Below, in pieces: positions 29,510 to 39,050 of a stretch of DNA of 64,000 nucleotides. A program made the translations under genes and the position numbers. The DNA is taken from positions 434,001 to 498,000 of the forward strand of contig JADKBM010000016.1 in NCBI GenBank assembly GCA_016715115.1. Reading direction: 5' to 3'. Under the pieces are notes generated by a model, which saw nothing but the letters and a program-made list of their open reading frames with translations, searched no databases and was not told the DNA's origin. Within the stretch, counting starts at the first letter, position 1. Each line of letters opens with the position of its first letter. This DNA is from Acidobacteriota bacterium. GTDB taxonomy: Bacteria; Acidobacteriota; Blastocatellia; Pyrinomonadales; Pyrinomonadaceae.

Positions 29510-29700
29510 GGCATTCAGAATTCACGATTCAAGATTCCAGGATTTCAGGATTGCAGGATTCCAAGATTCCAAGGATTCCAAGAATCCAAGAATTCAAGAG
29601 GTCCAGGAATTCAAGAGGTCCAGGAATTCAAGAAGTCCAAGAAGGCCAAGAAGGCCAAGAATTCGAGATTCCAAGAATTCCAAGAATTCAAGATCGCATG
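29510..29700. repeat. CAAGAATTC / GGTCCAGGAATTC tandem repeats
   Basis: Short, irregular tandem units (TTCCAAGA, GGTCCAGGAATTCAAGA, AAGGCCAAG) occupy the gap after the FG-GAP-like protein gene. Translation gives only low-complexity Lys/Glu/Phe/Gln runs. Confidence 0.8.
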
Positions 29701-29805
29701 GTTGACCCTCGGAAGCCGGCTTGAGATCTCAAATCTCAGATTTCAGAATTCAGAAGACGTATCCGCCGCGCCGTAGGATTGCGGGCAACTGACTTCACCT
29801 TGAAG

Positions 29806-30061
29806 CCTGTCGGAAAAAATCGATTCAGTGTACGGAGCACACGCACGGACGATAGAACCACGTGGAGCGGAGCGGAGCGTGGTGATTGATCGGGCCGACT
29901 TCCAAAGCGTGTGTAACACGCGTAACTCTTGTGATTGCAACAGGTCCGCGTGTCTCACATGCTCGTTGGAACTGCCCGTGGCTGACACTTGGGCTCCGCT
30001 CCGCTTCACGTGGTGCTATCGCAAGTTCGCGTGCTCCGCACGTTTGAAGAAGTTAACTCGG
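29806..30061. repeat. Palindromic interspersed element, copy 2
   Basis: Same family as 24007-24262 and 53204-53460. It runs from CCTGTCGGAAAAAATCGATTC through GTACGGAGCACACG to GTGCTCCGCACGTTTGAAGAA. In this copy the interior (GCGTGTGTAACACGCG ... CCCGTGGCTGACACTTGGG) is in the opposite orientation relative to the flanks compared with copies 1 and 3. It lies in the gap between two convergent genes. Confidence 0.85.
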
Positions 30062-30088
30062 TTTCCGAAAGGTAGTTTGTGGCTCGTC

Positions 30089-33000
30089 CTACCTGTTCAT
30101 CAGCGTCTTTACCGCGGCCTCGACCTGTTGGTCACGGCCGGCCGCCATAACGTCGGGCTCGTTGCGCACGAGGATGTCCGGTTCCTGCTGGACGTTTTCG
30201 GCGCATTTGCCGTCGAGCGTGCGCCAGCAACCCATCGGGATGCCGAAGCGGAGGCTGCCGTCGATCTGGTTTTCCCACCAGACGAACGTTCCCGTTCCGG
30301 GTACCGGCATCCCCAGCACCTGGCCGATCCCCTTTGCCTTGTACGCGAGCGGGAAAAGGTGCGCGTCCGAGTAGTTGCTCTCGCCGACGAGCACGATCGA
30401 CGGCTTGATCCACTTATCAAAAGGCTCGCTGCCGATATACTGTCCGTGCGGAACGACATCGAAATACTTCTTCCCGCTCAGGAAATCCGAAAGCTGTTCG
30501 TGGATGCTGCCGCCCCCGTTGAAACGCGTGTCGACGATTATCGCGTCTTTTGAAATGTTCACGCCGAGCGATTCGTCAACGGCCGCGCGCATGCTGGCGT
30601 CGTTCATCGAACGGACGTGGATGTAGCCGATCTTGCCGCCCGAAAGCCGCTCCGTCTCGGCGCGCCGCGCGCGGACCCAGCGTTTGTATAGCAATTCGTT
30701 CTCTTCGCCGCGGCCGATGGCCTTGACCGTCTCTTCCCAGCGCCGGTTCGTCGCCGGATCGAAGACCGAGATCAGGACGAGCTTTCCGGCCTTGCGGTTC
30801 AGAAGTTTGAAGAAATCGAAGGTGCCGTCGATCGCCGCGCCGTCGATCGATTCGATGACGTGGCCGGCACGCACTCCCGATGACGCGATATCGAGCGGGC
30901 CGCCCTGAATGACCTCGGCGATCTTCGCGCCGCTTCCCGCGCTTAGGTAATCATAAAGAACGCCCAACGACGCCGTTTGATCGCCCTGCGGAGAAATTGG
31001 CGTGTAGTACGCGCCGGTATGCGAGACATTGACCTCGCCGAGCATTTCGCTGAGCATCTCGGCGAAATCGTAGTTGTTGTTGATATAGGGAACGAAGCGC
31101 TTGTAGGCCGTGTAATAAGCATTCCAATCGACGCCGTTCAGGTCCGGGAAGATCAGCTTTTGCTTGAACTGCCGCCACGAATGGTCAAAGATGTACTGCT
31201 TTTCGGCCGTGTAGTCGAGCACCATTTCGGTGTTGACCGCGATCGGTTCCGGTTTGCCGCTTTCGGCGTCGATCTTCGTCGCGCGGCCTTCGGCAAGAAT
31301 CAATAGGAACTTGCCGTCCGTGGAAAGCTCCATCGAAGCATTGTTGACGCCGAGTTTGGCGAAGACCTTGGTTTCGCGGGTCCGGATCTCGGTCACCCAA
31401 AGATCGTTGCCCTTCTCGAAAGCCGTCAGGTAAAAGAGCCGTTCGCCGTCTTTGGACAGCGCCCAGTCGGAGATCGCCGACGTGTGGGCGGTAAGGCGCA
31501 ATTTGCGTTCGCTGACGCCTTCAAGATCGAATTCGAGGCCTTTCTTTTCCTCAGTTTTGGGCGACGGTGAAGGCGAGGCCGATGCCGCGGCTTTGGCTTT
31601 CTCGTCGGATTCCTTCTTCTCTTTTTCTTCGGTCTCTTTCAGCAGGGCGAATTCCTCTTTTGACAGACGCGCACGGTCGAAAAACGCCTTCGTGAAGTAC
31701 ATCCCGTAGACGTCGCCGGAGACCGAGTCCAATGCCTGCGACAACGCGCCTTCGCGGGTCGAGCCCCAGATCATCATCTTGCCGTCCATCGCCCATTTTG
31801 GAGCGACGTCGTCGTAACCGCTCTGTGAAAGATTGATCAGCCCGCTTTTGCCGTCGGCGGAGACCAAGCCGACCTCGGGCGTGAACATACGTTCCTTCGG
31901 GCCGAATTTCACGAGAAACCATTTCGAATCGGGCGACCAACGGTAATACTGATCACCGTCGGCGTAGGAGTAGTTGTACTCGGCCGGCAGGATCGTCCGC
32001 GACTGCTTCGAGGCGATGTTGTGGACGCGGAGCACTGTCCGATTCTCCAGATACGCGATCTCCTTGCCGTCGGGCGAGAAAGCGGGCTGGAATTCCTCCG
32101 CCGGAGTGGCAATCACCGGATCCTCCTTGACGACCGTCGACGCGTAGAAGTACGGCTCCTGTTTCCGCACGATTGTCGAAGTGAATATGTTCCAGTTGTT
32201 GTCGCGTTCGGCGGCGTACACGAGCGCACGCCCGTCGGGGCTCCAGTTGACCGAGCGCTCCTGCCACGGCGTATTGGTCACGCGCTTTACGGTTTTGCCG
32301 TCAATGCTCGAGACAAACACTTCGCCTCTGAAAACGAACGCGAACTCCTTTCCGCTCGGCGCAAGCTTCGCCTCGGTGAAGCCGCCGTTGACCGGAACGA
32401 CGCGTTCGATCGGCTCGCGCCCGTCGGCGGCGATGCGGATCGCGACCTTTTTCGGCTCGCCTCCGTCCTTCACGGTGTAGAGTTCGCCGTCGTAGCTGAA
32501 CGCCATCACGCCGGACTTCGACCGCGTCAGGAATCGGACCGGATGTTTGGTCAATTTCGTCACCGGGGTGCTGCGATCGGGCCGGCTGAAACTGCTTTTG
32601 TAGATGTTGAATGACCCGCTCTGTTCGCTGAGGTAGTAAAATTCGCCGTCGTTCGCGCCGAAAACCGGATTGCGGTCCTCGCCTTTGAACGATGTCAGCT
32701 GGGTGTATTTCTTCGTCGGCACGTCGTACAGCCAGACATCGCGGGTCACCGACGAAGTGTGATGCTTTCGCCATTCGCTCTCGTAGCCTTTGTAATCGTG
32801 AAAAATGATCTTGTCGCCCGATGAACTTACCGTCGCGTTCAATGCCGGCGACGTCAGGACCTGGGAAACCAAGCCGCCCGCCGCAGGCACAGAGTAGAGT
32901 TCGGTCATTCCTCCTGCCGGGAACTGGACGTTCGATGCCAGATCCTGCCGCGCGGCGGCGAAAAGCACGGCGTTGTTGTCGGCCGTGAAACTGCTTGGGA

Positions 33001-33331
33001 TCTCGCCCGCCGAATGGAACGTCAAACGCTTTGCCTCGCCGCCCGTCGCCGGCATCAGGAACACGTCGAAATTGCCGTACCGATCCGAAGCGAACGCGAT
33101 GTTTCGGCCGTCGTGGCTCCAAACCGGCGCAAATTCATACGACTCGCCAAGCGTCAGCGGCGTCGCGTTGCCGCCCGCTGCAGGGACGGACCAGATGTCG
33201 CCCTTGTATTCAAAGAGCAACGTCTGACCGTCCGGCGAGATCGCCGGATACCGTAACCACTGGGGATTGTCTTGGGCAATAACAAACGAAGAAACGAAAA
33301 GACAGAGCGACAGGCAGAAAAGGAGCTTCAT
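30089..33331 (-). CDS. Tricorn-type S41 serine protease
   Basis: A 1080-residue exported protease. A signal peptide precedes two WD40-like/beta-propeller domains (about 25-680, with WSHDGRNIAFASDRYGNFD and FSPDGKEIAYLENRT units) and a charged Ala/Ser/Pro linker near 585. Then come the C1 helical region with catalytic His in VNVSHTGAYY, a PDZ domain (about 770-850) and the S41 catalytic domain, whose GESNYSDAHLFP contains the nucleophile Ser. The family forms large complexes that degrade peptides. The ATG at 33331 (MKLLFCL) is preferred to an upstream TTG. No peptidase partner genes are adjacent. Confidence 0.93.
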   Translation of the reverse strand: MKLLFCLSLCLFVSSFVIAQDNPQWLRYPAISPDGQTLLFEYKGDIWSVPAAGGNATPLTLGESYEFAPVWSHDGRNIAFASDRYGNFDVFLMPATGGEAKRLTFHSAGEIPSSFTADNNAVLFAAARQDLASNVQFPAGGMTELYSVPAAGGLVSQVLTSPALNATVSSSGDKIIFHDYKGYESEWRKHHTSSVTRDVWLYDVPTKKYTQLTSFKGEDRNPVFGANDGEFYYLSEQSGSFNIYKSSFSRPDRSTPVTKLTKHPVRFLTRSKSGVMAFSYDGELYTVKDGGEPKKVAIRIAADGREPIERVVPVNGGFTEAKLAPSGKEFAFVFRGEVFVSSIDGKTVKRVTNTPWQERSVNWSPDGRALVYAAERDNNWNIFTSTIVRKQEPYFYASTVVKEDPVIATPAEEFQPAFSPDGKEIAYLENRTVLRVHNIASKQSRTILPAEYNYSYADGDQYYRWSPDSKWFLVKFGPKERMFTPEVGLVSADGKSGLINLSQSGYDDVAPKWAMDGKMMIWGSTREGALSQALDSVSGDVYGMYFTKAFFDRARLSKEEFALLKETEEKEKKESDEKAKAAASASPSPSPKTEEKKGLEFDLEGVSERKLRLTAHTSAISDWALSKDGERLFYLTAFEKGNDLWVTEIRTRETKVFAKLGVNNASMELSTDGKFLLILAEGRATKIDAESGKPEPIAVNTEMVLDYTAEKQYIFDHSWRQFKQKLIFPDLNGVDWNAYYTAYKRFVPYINNNYDFAEMLSEMLGEVNVSHTGAYYTPISPQGDQTASLGVLYDYLSAGSGAKIAEVIQGGPLDIASSGVRAGHVIESIDGAAIDGTFDFFKLLNRKAGKLVLISVFDPATNRRWEETVKAIGRGEENELLYKRWVRARRAETERLSGGKIGYIHVRSMNDASMRAAVDESLGVNISKDAIIVDTRFNGGGSIHEQLSDFLSGKKYFDVVPHGQYIGSEPFDKWIKPSIVLVGESNYSDAHLFPLAYKAKGIGQVLGMPVPGTGTFVWWENQIDGSLRFGIPMGCWRTLDGKCAENVQQEPDILVRNEPDVMAAGRDQQVEAAVKTLMNR

Positions 33332-33802
33332 AGTATTCAAAATCGGTATTTTTGGAAATTGGCAGAACGCAAATTTATACGAAAACCTGTCCGCTTTGTT
33401 TCACCCCGCAATCCAATGTTCGCATCGAAGTCATATTCGCGTTGTTTCGCGTCGATTCGCGGTCGGTATTTCAGTAAATTGACTCGAACGTTAATGTCGA
33501 CCGCGAATCGACGCAAAGTGACGCGAAAGATGATCTCAAGGCCTCTTGAACGTACATTGCGCGATCGGAGTTTGCCCGCGGATTTCCGCGAATCCGCGCA
33601 AATACGCATCTGATCCGAGAACACACGGAAAACTGCGTTTCTAACGCTTGGCTCGCCCGGCTGAACAGAACCGAAAACCCGACTCACACACAAGACGCTT
33701 GAATCGGATTTTGATCGGCGCGGATTCGCGAAGATTCGCGGGCAAGAAGAGTGACCCGTCCGAAGGGATTCCTTGTGCGGCAACGGCTGCGATAATTATG
33801 AA
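33332..33802. other. Intergenic region with inverted repeat 33449-33465 / 33498-33514
   Basis: A perfect 17-bp inverted repeat (GCGTCGATTCGCGGTCG and its complement) flanks 32 bases. Further on, GCGGATTTCCGCGAATCCGCG-like and GCGCGGATTCGCGAAGATTCGCGG motifs (about 33578-33745) form additional imperfect palindromes. No gene is supported. Confidence 0.6.
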
Positions 33803-34987
33803 TCAATCGGCAGATTGCACGGCCGCGACCGGGCTGACCAAATCAGCGATCTCGGCGATCAGCCTTGCCGGCGGCTTGCCGCCAAAAGCCTGTGGTGCAC
33901 TTGTATTCACCTGAACGGCAATGGCGATCTTTCGCTCCGGAAAGTACATCATATCGGTGACATAACCGGGGAAAAATCCGCTGTGCCCGTACGACGTTCC
34001 AGCTTGTGTCGGACGAATGATTACGCACAATCCGTACTTTACGTTCGGCCCGAGCCTTGCCGCGACGCCGTCAAGTACCTGCGGCATCAGCGAGTTGTCA
34101 AAAGCCTTTCCCTCGAAATACAACTTTGCCCAGCGGGCGAGGTCCTCGCCGGTCGAGGCCCAGCCGCCGCCCGTCCATTCGAATTGCGGATTGATGATGA
34201 ACTTTCCATTCGCGATCATTTCGTCCTTGCCACCGAAGGGATTGTTTGGTCCGGCATACCCCTGAGTAACGCCCTTCAAAATGAGACCATCCTGCGGGAT
34301 CGTGTTGTTGAGCTTCAGCGGCTTTACCAAACGGCGCTTCGCCTCGTCGTAGAACTTCTTTCCTGTCACCTTTTCAATGATCATTCCGAGAACAATGTAG
34401 TTCGTATCCGAGTAATCCCAACCCTTGCCCGCCAAGAACGGTGGCTTTTCGTCCAAAAGATAGGCAAGCAGTTCCTGCGGCTTCCAGACTTTTCCCGGGT
34501 TCGCCGTCAGATCCTTGGTGAACTGATCCTTGAATTCGTATCGAACAAGGCCGCTCGTGTGGTTCATCAACTGGCGGACGGTAATGTCCTTTGCGTTCGG
34601 CATTCGCGAATACCAGGATTCGCTTCCCAGGTACTTCTCGACTTTGTCGTCCAGCCCGATCTTTCCTTCTTTGACCAACTGCAAGGCAGTCGCAGCCGCG
34701 AACGTTTTACCGACGCTGCCAGCCAGCAGCCGGTCGGTAGGCTTCATCGGCGTCTTCGCATCACGGTCAGAATAGCCGACGGCCAAGCCGATCGCCTCGC
34801 CATTTGCCAAAACGACTCCAAGAGTCGCTCCGGGGAACTTTCCTGCTTTGTGCCATTCGTCGAGCTTTGCCTGAAGCTCTTTCTTCAGCACATCAGTGCC
34901 CGTCGCCGCGACAGGCTTCTGGGCAAATGCCGCCGATGCGGCCGCAAGAACAATCAGCAGCGCAAGGATCCTTGATATTCGTTTCAT
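33803..34987 (-). CDS. Secreted serine beta-lactamase-fold hydrolase (class C / S12 family)
   Basis: A 394-residue exported hydrolase. A signal peptide (1-22) precedes the SxxK motif S91-V-G-K94, the second motif DYSDTNY (usually YxN; Asp replaces the middle Asn) and the third motif YGHSGFFPG in place of KTG. This pattern is typical of S12 D-aminopeptidase/esterase-type proteins rather than true beta-lactamases. Its substrate is unknown. It follows a LolA-like gene on the same strand by 11 bases, so the two are probably co-transcribed. Confidence 0.88.
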   Translation of the reverse strand: MKRISRILALLIVLAAASAAFAQKPVAATGTDVLKKELQAKLDEWHKAGKFPGATLGVVLANGEAIGLAVGYSDRDAKTPMKPTDRLLAGSVGKTFAAATALQLVKEGKIGLDDKVEKYLGSESWYSRMPNAKDITVRQLMNHTSGLVRYEFKDQFTKDLTANPGKVWKPQELLAYLLDEKPPFLAGKGWDYSDTNYIVLGMIIEKVTGKKFYDEAKRRLVKPLKLNNTIPQDGLILKGVTQGYAGPNNPFGGKDEMIANGKFIINPQFEWTGGGWASTGEDLARWAKLYFEGKAFDNSLMPQVLDGVAARLGPNVKYGLCVIIRPTQAGTSYGHSGFFPGYVTDMMYFPERKIAIAVQVNTSAPQAFGGKPPARLIAEIADLVSPVAAVQSAD

Positions 34988-34998
34988 ATCCGTTAGGG

Positions 34999-35763
34999 CT
35001 ATTTCTTCTTGTAGTAAGTCCTATCTACCGACGTCCAATTCTCGGGCACCCAAAGGCCGGCGTCGAGTGCAACGTCCGCCTGGATCTCGGAATACTCTTC
35101 GGTCATCGTCGGTTTGCCGTCTACAAAGAACAGAACTTCAGGGGCTACCCATCCTCCTTTCGCCTTGACGTATTTGTTGAATTGCGTTTCGGCAACGCTC
35201 TTTTTGTCCCGCCCGGCCGCCTGAATAAGCCGGACGAACAGGAGGCGTTTCTTGTCGACCCAAAACTGTGGCGTCGTGAGATCGCCCGGTTTGGCGCCGA
35301 CCACATAGACATCCCTGCCTTGCCATTTTTCCAAGTGAACGACAGAGAGATCGATCCCGAGCCCTTTGACTTGCGCGACGGTCGTCTTGACCGGTTGGCC
35401 GTAAACATCGAATCCGAGCACCATCAGCGGATGGACCAACGGTCGGCCGCCGCCCGTTTTGCCGTCGCGAAAGGAAAATACATTGCCATCGGAAAAGAGA
35501 ATTCCGTTGCCTTTGTCGATCGGATCAATGTCAATCCTTAACTTTCCGGGCAACGACATCGCCTCGTACCAAATCTCCGAACTGGTCGTGCCGTCAGGCT
35601 TGTGGGTGATCGTTTTCTGGACAAAGGTCAGCGTTTTATACCATTTGCCGGCATACTTCTTGTGCATCGCCGCGAGGACATCCTCGCCCGACTTAACATC
35701 CGCGGCAAAAGTTGGCATCACCGCGAGAAACACCGTCAATAAGATCACTTTGATATTCTTCAT
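34999..35763 (-). CDS. Periplasmic LolA/LppM-like lipoprotein-handling protein
   Basis: A 254-residue exported protein. A signal peptide (KNIKVILLTVFLAVMPTFA) is followed by a beta-rich domain beginning SGEDVLAAMHKKYAGKWYKTLTFVQKT, typical of the LolA/LolB-like half-barrel. Later strands include LRIDIDPIDKGNGILFSDGN and FVDGKPTMTEEYSEIQ. Such proteins bind acyl chains or lipoproteins, but this one is more divergent than true LolA, so only the fold is claimed. The start at Met 35763 excludes an upstream frame extension without a signal sequence. It is the first gene of a likely two-gene operon with the beta-lactamase-fold hydrolase. Confidence 0.7.
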   Translation of the reverse strand: MKNIKVILLTVFLAVMPTFAADVKSGEDVLAAMHKKYAGKWYKTLTFVQKTITHKPDGTTSSEIWYEAMSLPGKLRIDIDPIDKGNGILFSDGNVFSFRDGKTGGGRPLVHPLMVLGFDVYGQPVKTTVAQVKGLGIDLSVVHLEKWQGRDVYVVGAKPGDLTTPQFWVDKKRLLFVRLIQAAGRDKKSVAETQFNKYVKAKGGWVAPEVLFFVDGKPTMTEEYSEIQADVALDAGLWVPENWTSVDRTYYKKK

Positions 35764-35813
35764 GCTTGATCTAACGTGAGAACGCGCAAAAAGGTTTAGC
35801 ATCGCGGTCGGGA

Positions 35814-36545
35814 TCAATTTCCCTTCAGCCTCTTCAGCCTCTCAATTGACGTCTGGAATCTGGGGTCGATCGAAAGTGCTTTCTCGTATGCTTTGATTGC
35901 CTCGTCTCGCCGGCCGGCATTCGCGAGAGATTCACCAAGGCTGTCGAACGCGTTTGCCGAATCAGGATACAGCTCGGTGTTCACCTTGAACATCTCGATC
36001 GCTTCGTCCAGCCTTTGCATCGCTATCAGGCGACGTCCGAATGAGTTTATTTCGGCTTCGATGCTCTTGTAGATGTTTGCCGGATCGTTCTTGAATTGCA
36101 ACGCCTTTGCCTTGAATGACTTGAGATCGTTCGCGCGATACAGCTCGAGCGCGATTTCGCGAAGCGTTTTCTTGATTTTGCAATCGAAAATTGCCTGCAT
36201 CGCGGTATCGATTTTGTTGGAGCAATCTGCAAATGTGAGCGGCGCTGCGATATGCGGTGGTGTCCACACGCGTTTGTCCAGCTCGATATTGTCCTGGCGC
36301 CAAAGAGTCGAGGCGCGCACGGTCATTTTGCTGTTTGGCGGCGTGAAGCGTCGTGCATCGCCGTACATATTCACATCACTGGCCGTCGGCTCCCCGACGA
36401 ATGTCGCGTTTGTAAACTTTTCCAGCGCGTTTTCGAGATTTGGGCCGCCGAGAACGTTTGGCGCCCGATCAAGACAAAGAACGTTCCACTTTGATCAAGT
36501 TTTTCGAGCTGGATCATCGGCCGAACGATCACCTTCTTCGTCCGT
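35814..36545 (-). pseudogene. S41 peptidase-TPR protein remnant, 5'-truncated and frameshifted
   Basis: Two minus-strand frames together read as the end of a secreted S41-type peptidase. Upstream, LEKLDQSGTFFVLIGRQTFSAAQ contains the SAAQ nucleophile segment. After a one-base deletion in an A-run near 36440 the other frame continues NALEKFTNATFVGEPTASDVNMYGDARRF, then a TPR C-terminus (about the last 110 residues, TELYPDSANAFDSLGESLAN). The N-terminal propeptide/PDZ portion is missing; upstream sequence runs into the tRNA-Lys gene. A 186-codon downstream frame could still be translated from an internal Met, so residual expression of the TPR part is possible. Confidence 0.75.
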
Positions 36546-36675
36546 CCATAAAGTCCGGCAAGATGACGCCTTCCGCGCATTGCCGAGCATGTCCAAAGTT
36601 GTGCCGGAGAGTGTTGTGACACTTGTCACCGCCCCCGGCTCGGCAGTTGAAGTGCGAGAAGAAGAAACAACAAAA

Positions 36676-36700
36676 CAAAAGAGCAACCGATCTGGTTGCC
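36676..36700 (-). terminator. Terminator downstream of tRNA-Lys
   Basis: On the minus strand GCAACC-AGATC-GGTTGC is followed by TCTTTTGTTTTG, a short stem with a T-rich tail, 19 bases after the tRNA 3' end. Confidence 0.7.
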
Positions 36701-36718
36701 CTAAGTTATTGAAAATAA

Positions 36719-36794
36719 TGGTGATCCGACCAGGACTCGAACCTGGGACCCAATGGTTAAAAGCCATTTGCTCTACCGACTGAGCTATCGGACC
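36719..36794 (-). tRNA. tRNA-Lys (anticodon TTT)
   Basis: A complete 76-base cloverleaf with the CCA end encoded: acceptor GGTCCGA/TCGGATC (one G-U pair), D-arm GCTC/GAGC, anticodon stem ATGGC/CATTG-type with loop CTTTTAA giving anticodon TTT, and T-arm CCAGG-TTCGAGT-CCTGG. It reads lysine AAA/AAG codons. It lies upstream of the S41-TPR remnant. Confidence 0.97.
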
Positions 36795-36879
36795 ACATTT
36801 TTGAGATCTATCAATTACGATCAACCTCGAACCGAATTGTTGATTTTACATTTCGAGCACGAAGTTGGCAAGCGGAATC

Positions 36880-37095
36880 AGTGCAAAGTGCATAGAGCAG
36901 AGTGCAAAGTGCAGAGTGCATAGTGCAGAGTGCATAGTGCAGAGTGCAGAGTGCAAGAATGCGCCCGGTGTATTCAGTTGTTCTCAGTTCTCAGTTCTCA
37001 CTTAGTCATTTTTCACTCGGCACTTTGCACTCTGCACTTTGCACTTTGCACTCTGCACTCTGCACTCTGCACTCTGCACTTCGCACTCTGCACTG
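36880..37095. repeat. GCACTCT/GCACTTT heptamer array, foldback
   Basis: Left arm AGTGCAAAGTGCATAG (36880-36956) and right arm CTCTGCACTTTGCAC (37021-37093), both 7-bp periodic. A related TTCTCAG run (about 36981-37000) sits in the centre. The right arm ends at the purA stop codon. Confidence 0.9.
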
Positions 37096-38409
37096 TTAAG
37101 TCGCGAACCACCCTTCCATCACGCTGTCTTCGAGAATGATCGTCTGGTCGCGCTCGGGGCCGGTCGAGATCAGGCCGATCTCGACGCCGATCGAATTCGA
37201 CAGAAAATCCACGTAGGCGCGGGCGTTCGGCGGAAGGTCCGCGAGTTTAATGATCCCGAGCGTTTCCGATCTCCAACCCGAGAGCGTTTCGTAGATCGGC
37301 TTGATTCGGTTCAGATCGTGCGAAACGGCGGGGAACGTGTCGATCCGGCGGCCGTCGATCTCGTAGCCGACGCAGACCTTGATCTCGTCGAGCGCGTCGA
37401 GCACGTCGAGTTTCGTCAGCGCGACCGAGTTGAATCCGTTGAGTTCGGCGGCGTAGCGCGTCGCGACGGCGTCGAACCAGCCGCAACGCCGCGGACGCTT
37501 CGTGACCGACCCGTACTCGTTGCCGCGCTGGCGAATAAGGTTTGCCATCGGTTCTTCCGCGTCGAGCATCTCGGTCGGAAACGGGCCTTCACCGACGCGC
37601 GTCGCGTACGTGCGGACGATCCCCAAAACACCCGTAATGTGATGCGGCGGAATCCCGGCGCCGACGGCCGCGCCGCCGGCGGTCGGGTTCGACGACGTGA
37701 CGTACGGATATGTTCCGTGATCGACGTCGAGCAACGTCGCCTGCGCGCCTTCGAGAAGGATCTTTTTGTTGACTTTTTTGGCTTCCGAGAAGAAGTGCGA
37801 AGTTTCGGCAACGAACGGCCTCAGACGCTCGACCAGAACCGAGATCTCGGCGAATATCTCGTCCGAACGGAGCGGTTCGCGCCCGTAAAGAACGATGATC
37901 CGATTCGCTTCTTCGAGATTGCGCTCGATCCTGAGTTTCAACAGTTCGGGCACGAGCGCATCGGCAACGCGGATTCCTCGCCGCCCGGCCTTGTCCTCGT
38001 ACGCAGGGCCGATCCCGCGCAGCGTCGTGCCGATCTTCTCGTTGCCGAGACGCTCTTCCGACGTGTGATCGAGCGCCCGGTGATACGGCATAATCAGATG
38101 CGCCCGGCTCGAGACCTTCAGGCGATCCGGCGTCACCGAAATTCCCTGCGTCCGGATCTGATCGACCTCCTCGAAGAACGCCTTCGGATCGATGACCATC
38201 CCGTTCCCGAGCACGCAGGTTTTGTCCGGGTGGATGATGCCCGACGGCAAAAGCCTCAAAACAAAAGCCTTGTCGCCGACATACACCGAATGCCCGGCAT
38301 TGTGTCCACCCTGATAACGGGCAACGATATCGAACCGATCCGCGAGCAGATCGACGACCTTTCCTTTTCCTTCATCGCCCCACTGGGCGCCGATAATTAC
38401 GATAATCAT
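37096..38409 (-). CDS. purA: Adenylosuccinate synthase
   Basis: A 437-residue enzyme that condenses IMP and aspartate using GTP, the first committed step to AMP. It opens with IGAQWGDEGKGKVVD (P-loop and catalytic Asp), has GGHNAGHSV (catalytic His), the GRRGIRVAD region, EGAQATLLDVDHGTYPYVTSSNPTAGG and TKLDVLD. Length and order match bacterial PurA. It acts with purB (not in the window), while purC is at 12.5-13.4 kb. Heptamer arrays flank it on both sides, so it is probably transcribed alone. Confidence 0.98.
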   Translation of the reverse strand: MIIVIIGAQWGDEGKGKVVDLLADRFDIVARYQGGHNAGHSVYVGDKAFVLRLLPSGIIHPDKTCVLGNGMVIDPKAFFEEVDQIRTQGISVTPDRLKVSSRAHLIMPYHRALDHTSEERLGNEKIGTTLRGIGPAYEDKAGRRGIRVADALVPELLKLRIERNLEEANRIIVLYGREPLRSDEIFAEISVLVERLRPFVAETSHFFSEAKKVNKKILLEGAQATLLDVDHGTYPYVTSSNPTAGGAAVGAGIPPHHITGVLGIVRTYATRVGEGPFPTEMLDAEEPMANLIRQRGNEYGSVTKRPRRCGWFDAVATRYAAELNGFNSVALTKLDVLDALDEIKVCVGYEIDGRRIDTFPAVSHDLNRIKPIYETLSGWRSETLGIIKLADLPPNARAYVDFLSNSIGVEIGLISTGPERDQTIILEDSVMEGWFAT

Positions 38410-38411
38410 AA

Positions 38412-38566
38412 ATTAAGTGCAAAGTGCATAGAGCAGAGTGCACAGTGCTCAGTGCAGAGTGCAAAGTGCACAGTGCTTTTACGTAAATGCTCAGTGCGAA
38501 GCGCGTAGTAACTTCGCACTTGAGGACTCTGCACTATGAACTATGCACTGTGCACTATGAACTATG
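38412..38566. repeat. GCACTNT heptamer array overlapping the end of a small gene
   Basis: 7-bp units AGTGCAA/AGTGCAC (38417-38475) and TGCACTA/TGAACTA (38529-38566) flank a short unique stretch. The right end supplies the last codons and the TAG stop of the four-helix-bundle gene. Confidence 0.85.
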
Positions 38567-38914
38567 CTCTCTCTTAGCCGTCTTGATCGACGAAATCAGC
38601 ATCTTCTGCAACTCATTGCAGTCTGAGATCAACGATTCGGCCTGATTGGCCGAGAGATATTCTCCGTCCTTCAACAAATTGAGCCAATATTCGGTTTCAA
38701 ACGACTCTTTCAACGAAACGGAGAGTTTGTGGACGAAGTCCGGCTTCGACTCTGCCCGGCCGCCTTCGACAACATTGGCGCCGATTGACGTTCCCGATCG
38801 CAAGATCTGTTTGGAAAGAACAAATTCCTTTTTTTCTTCGTTCAAAAACCTATTGAGTCTCACTATCCTGAGCGCGAACCTGTAAGATTTGTCGCGCAAA
38901 ATACTTTCTTTCAT
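38555..38914 (-). CDS. Four-helix-bundle protein (23S rRNA-intervening-sequence type)
   Basis: A 119-residue protein of the S23/IVP family: KSYRFALRIVRLNRFL, LSKQILRSGTSIGANVVEGGRAES and DFVHKLSVSLKESFETEYWLNLL are the characteristic helices. Members are often encoded in 23S rRNA intervening sequences but also, as here, as free-standing chromosomal genes; they form pentameric bundles of unknown role. The start is set at Met 38914 because family members begin with this sequence. The last residues and the stop fall within a heptamer array. Confidence 0.88.
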   Translation of the reverse strand: MKESILRDKSYRFALRIVRLNRFLNEEKKEFVLSKQILRSGTSIGANVVEGGRAESKPDFVHKLSVSLKESFETEYWLNLLKDGEYLSANQAESLISDCNELQKMLISSIKTAKREHSS

Positions 38915-38997
38915 CGAAAAAAAGCCCCCCGCGTTTTGAGTTTTCAAGCTTCCTAAGCATCAATTCCTTTCCCCGTTTTTCCCCTATTGAGCTATTC

Positions 38998-39050
38998 AAT
39001 GCACTCTGCACTATCCACTCTGCACTCTGCACTATGCACTCTCCACTATG
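38998..39050. repeat. GCACTAT/CCACTCT heptamer array at the glgA stop
   Basis: Seven-base units TGCACTC, TGCACTA, TCCACTC run to 39050. The minus-strand glgA stop codon (TAG, 39046-39048) is part of the last unit. Confidence 0.85.

Noticed and set aside
33803..34987. Antibiotic-resistance beta-lactamase
   Set aside because: SxxK is present but YxN is YSD and KTG is replaced by HSG, as in S12 esterases/peptidases; no resistance claim is justified.
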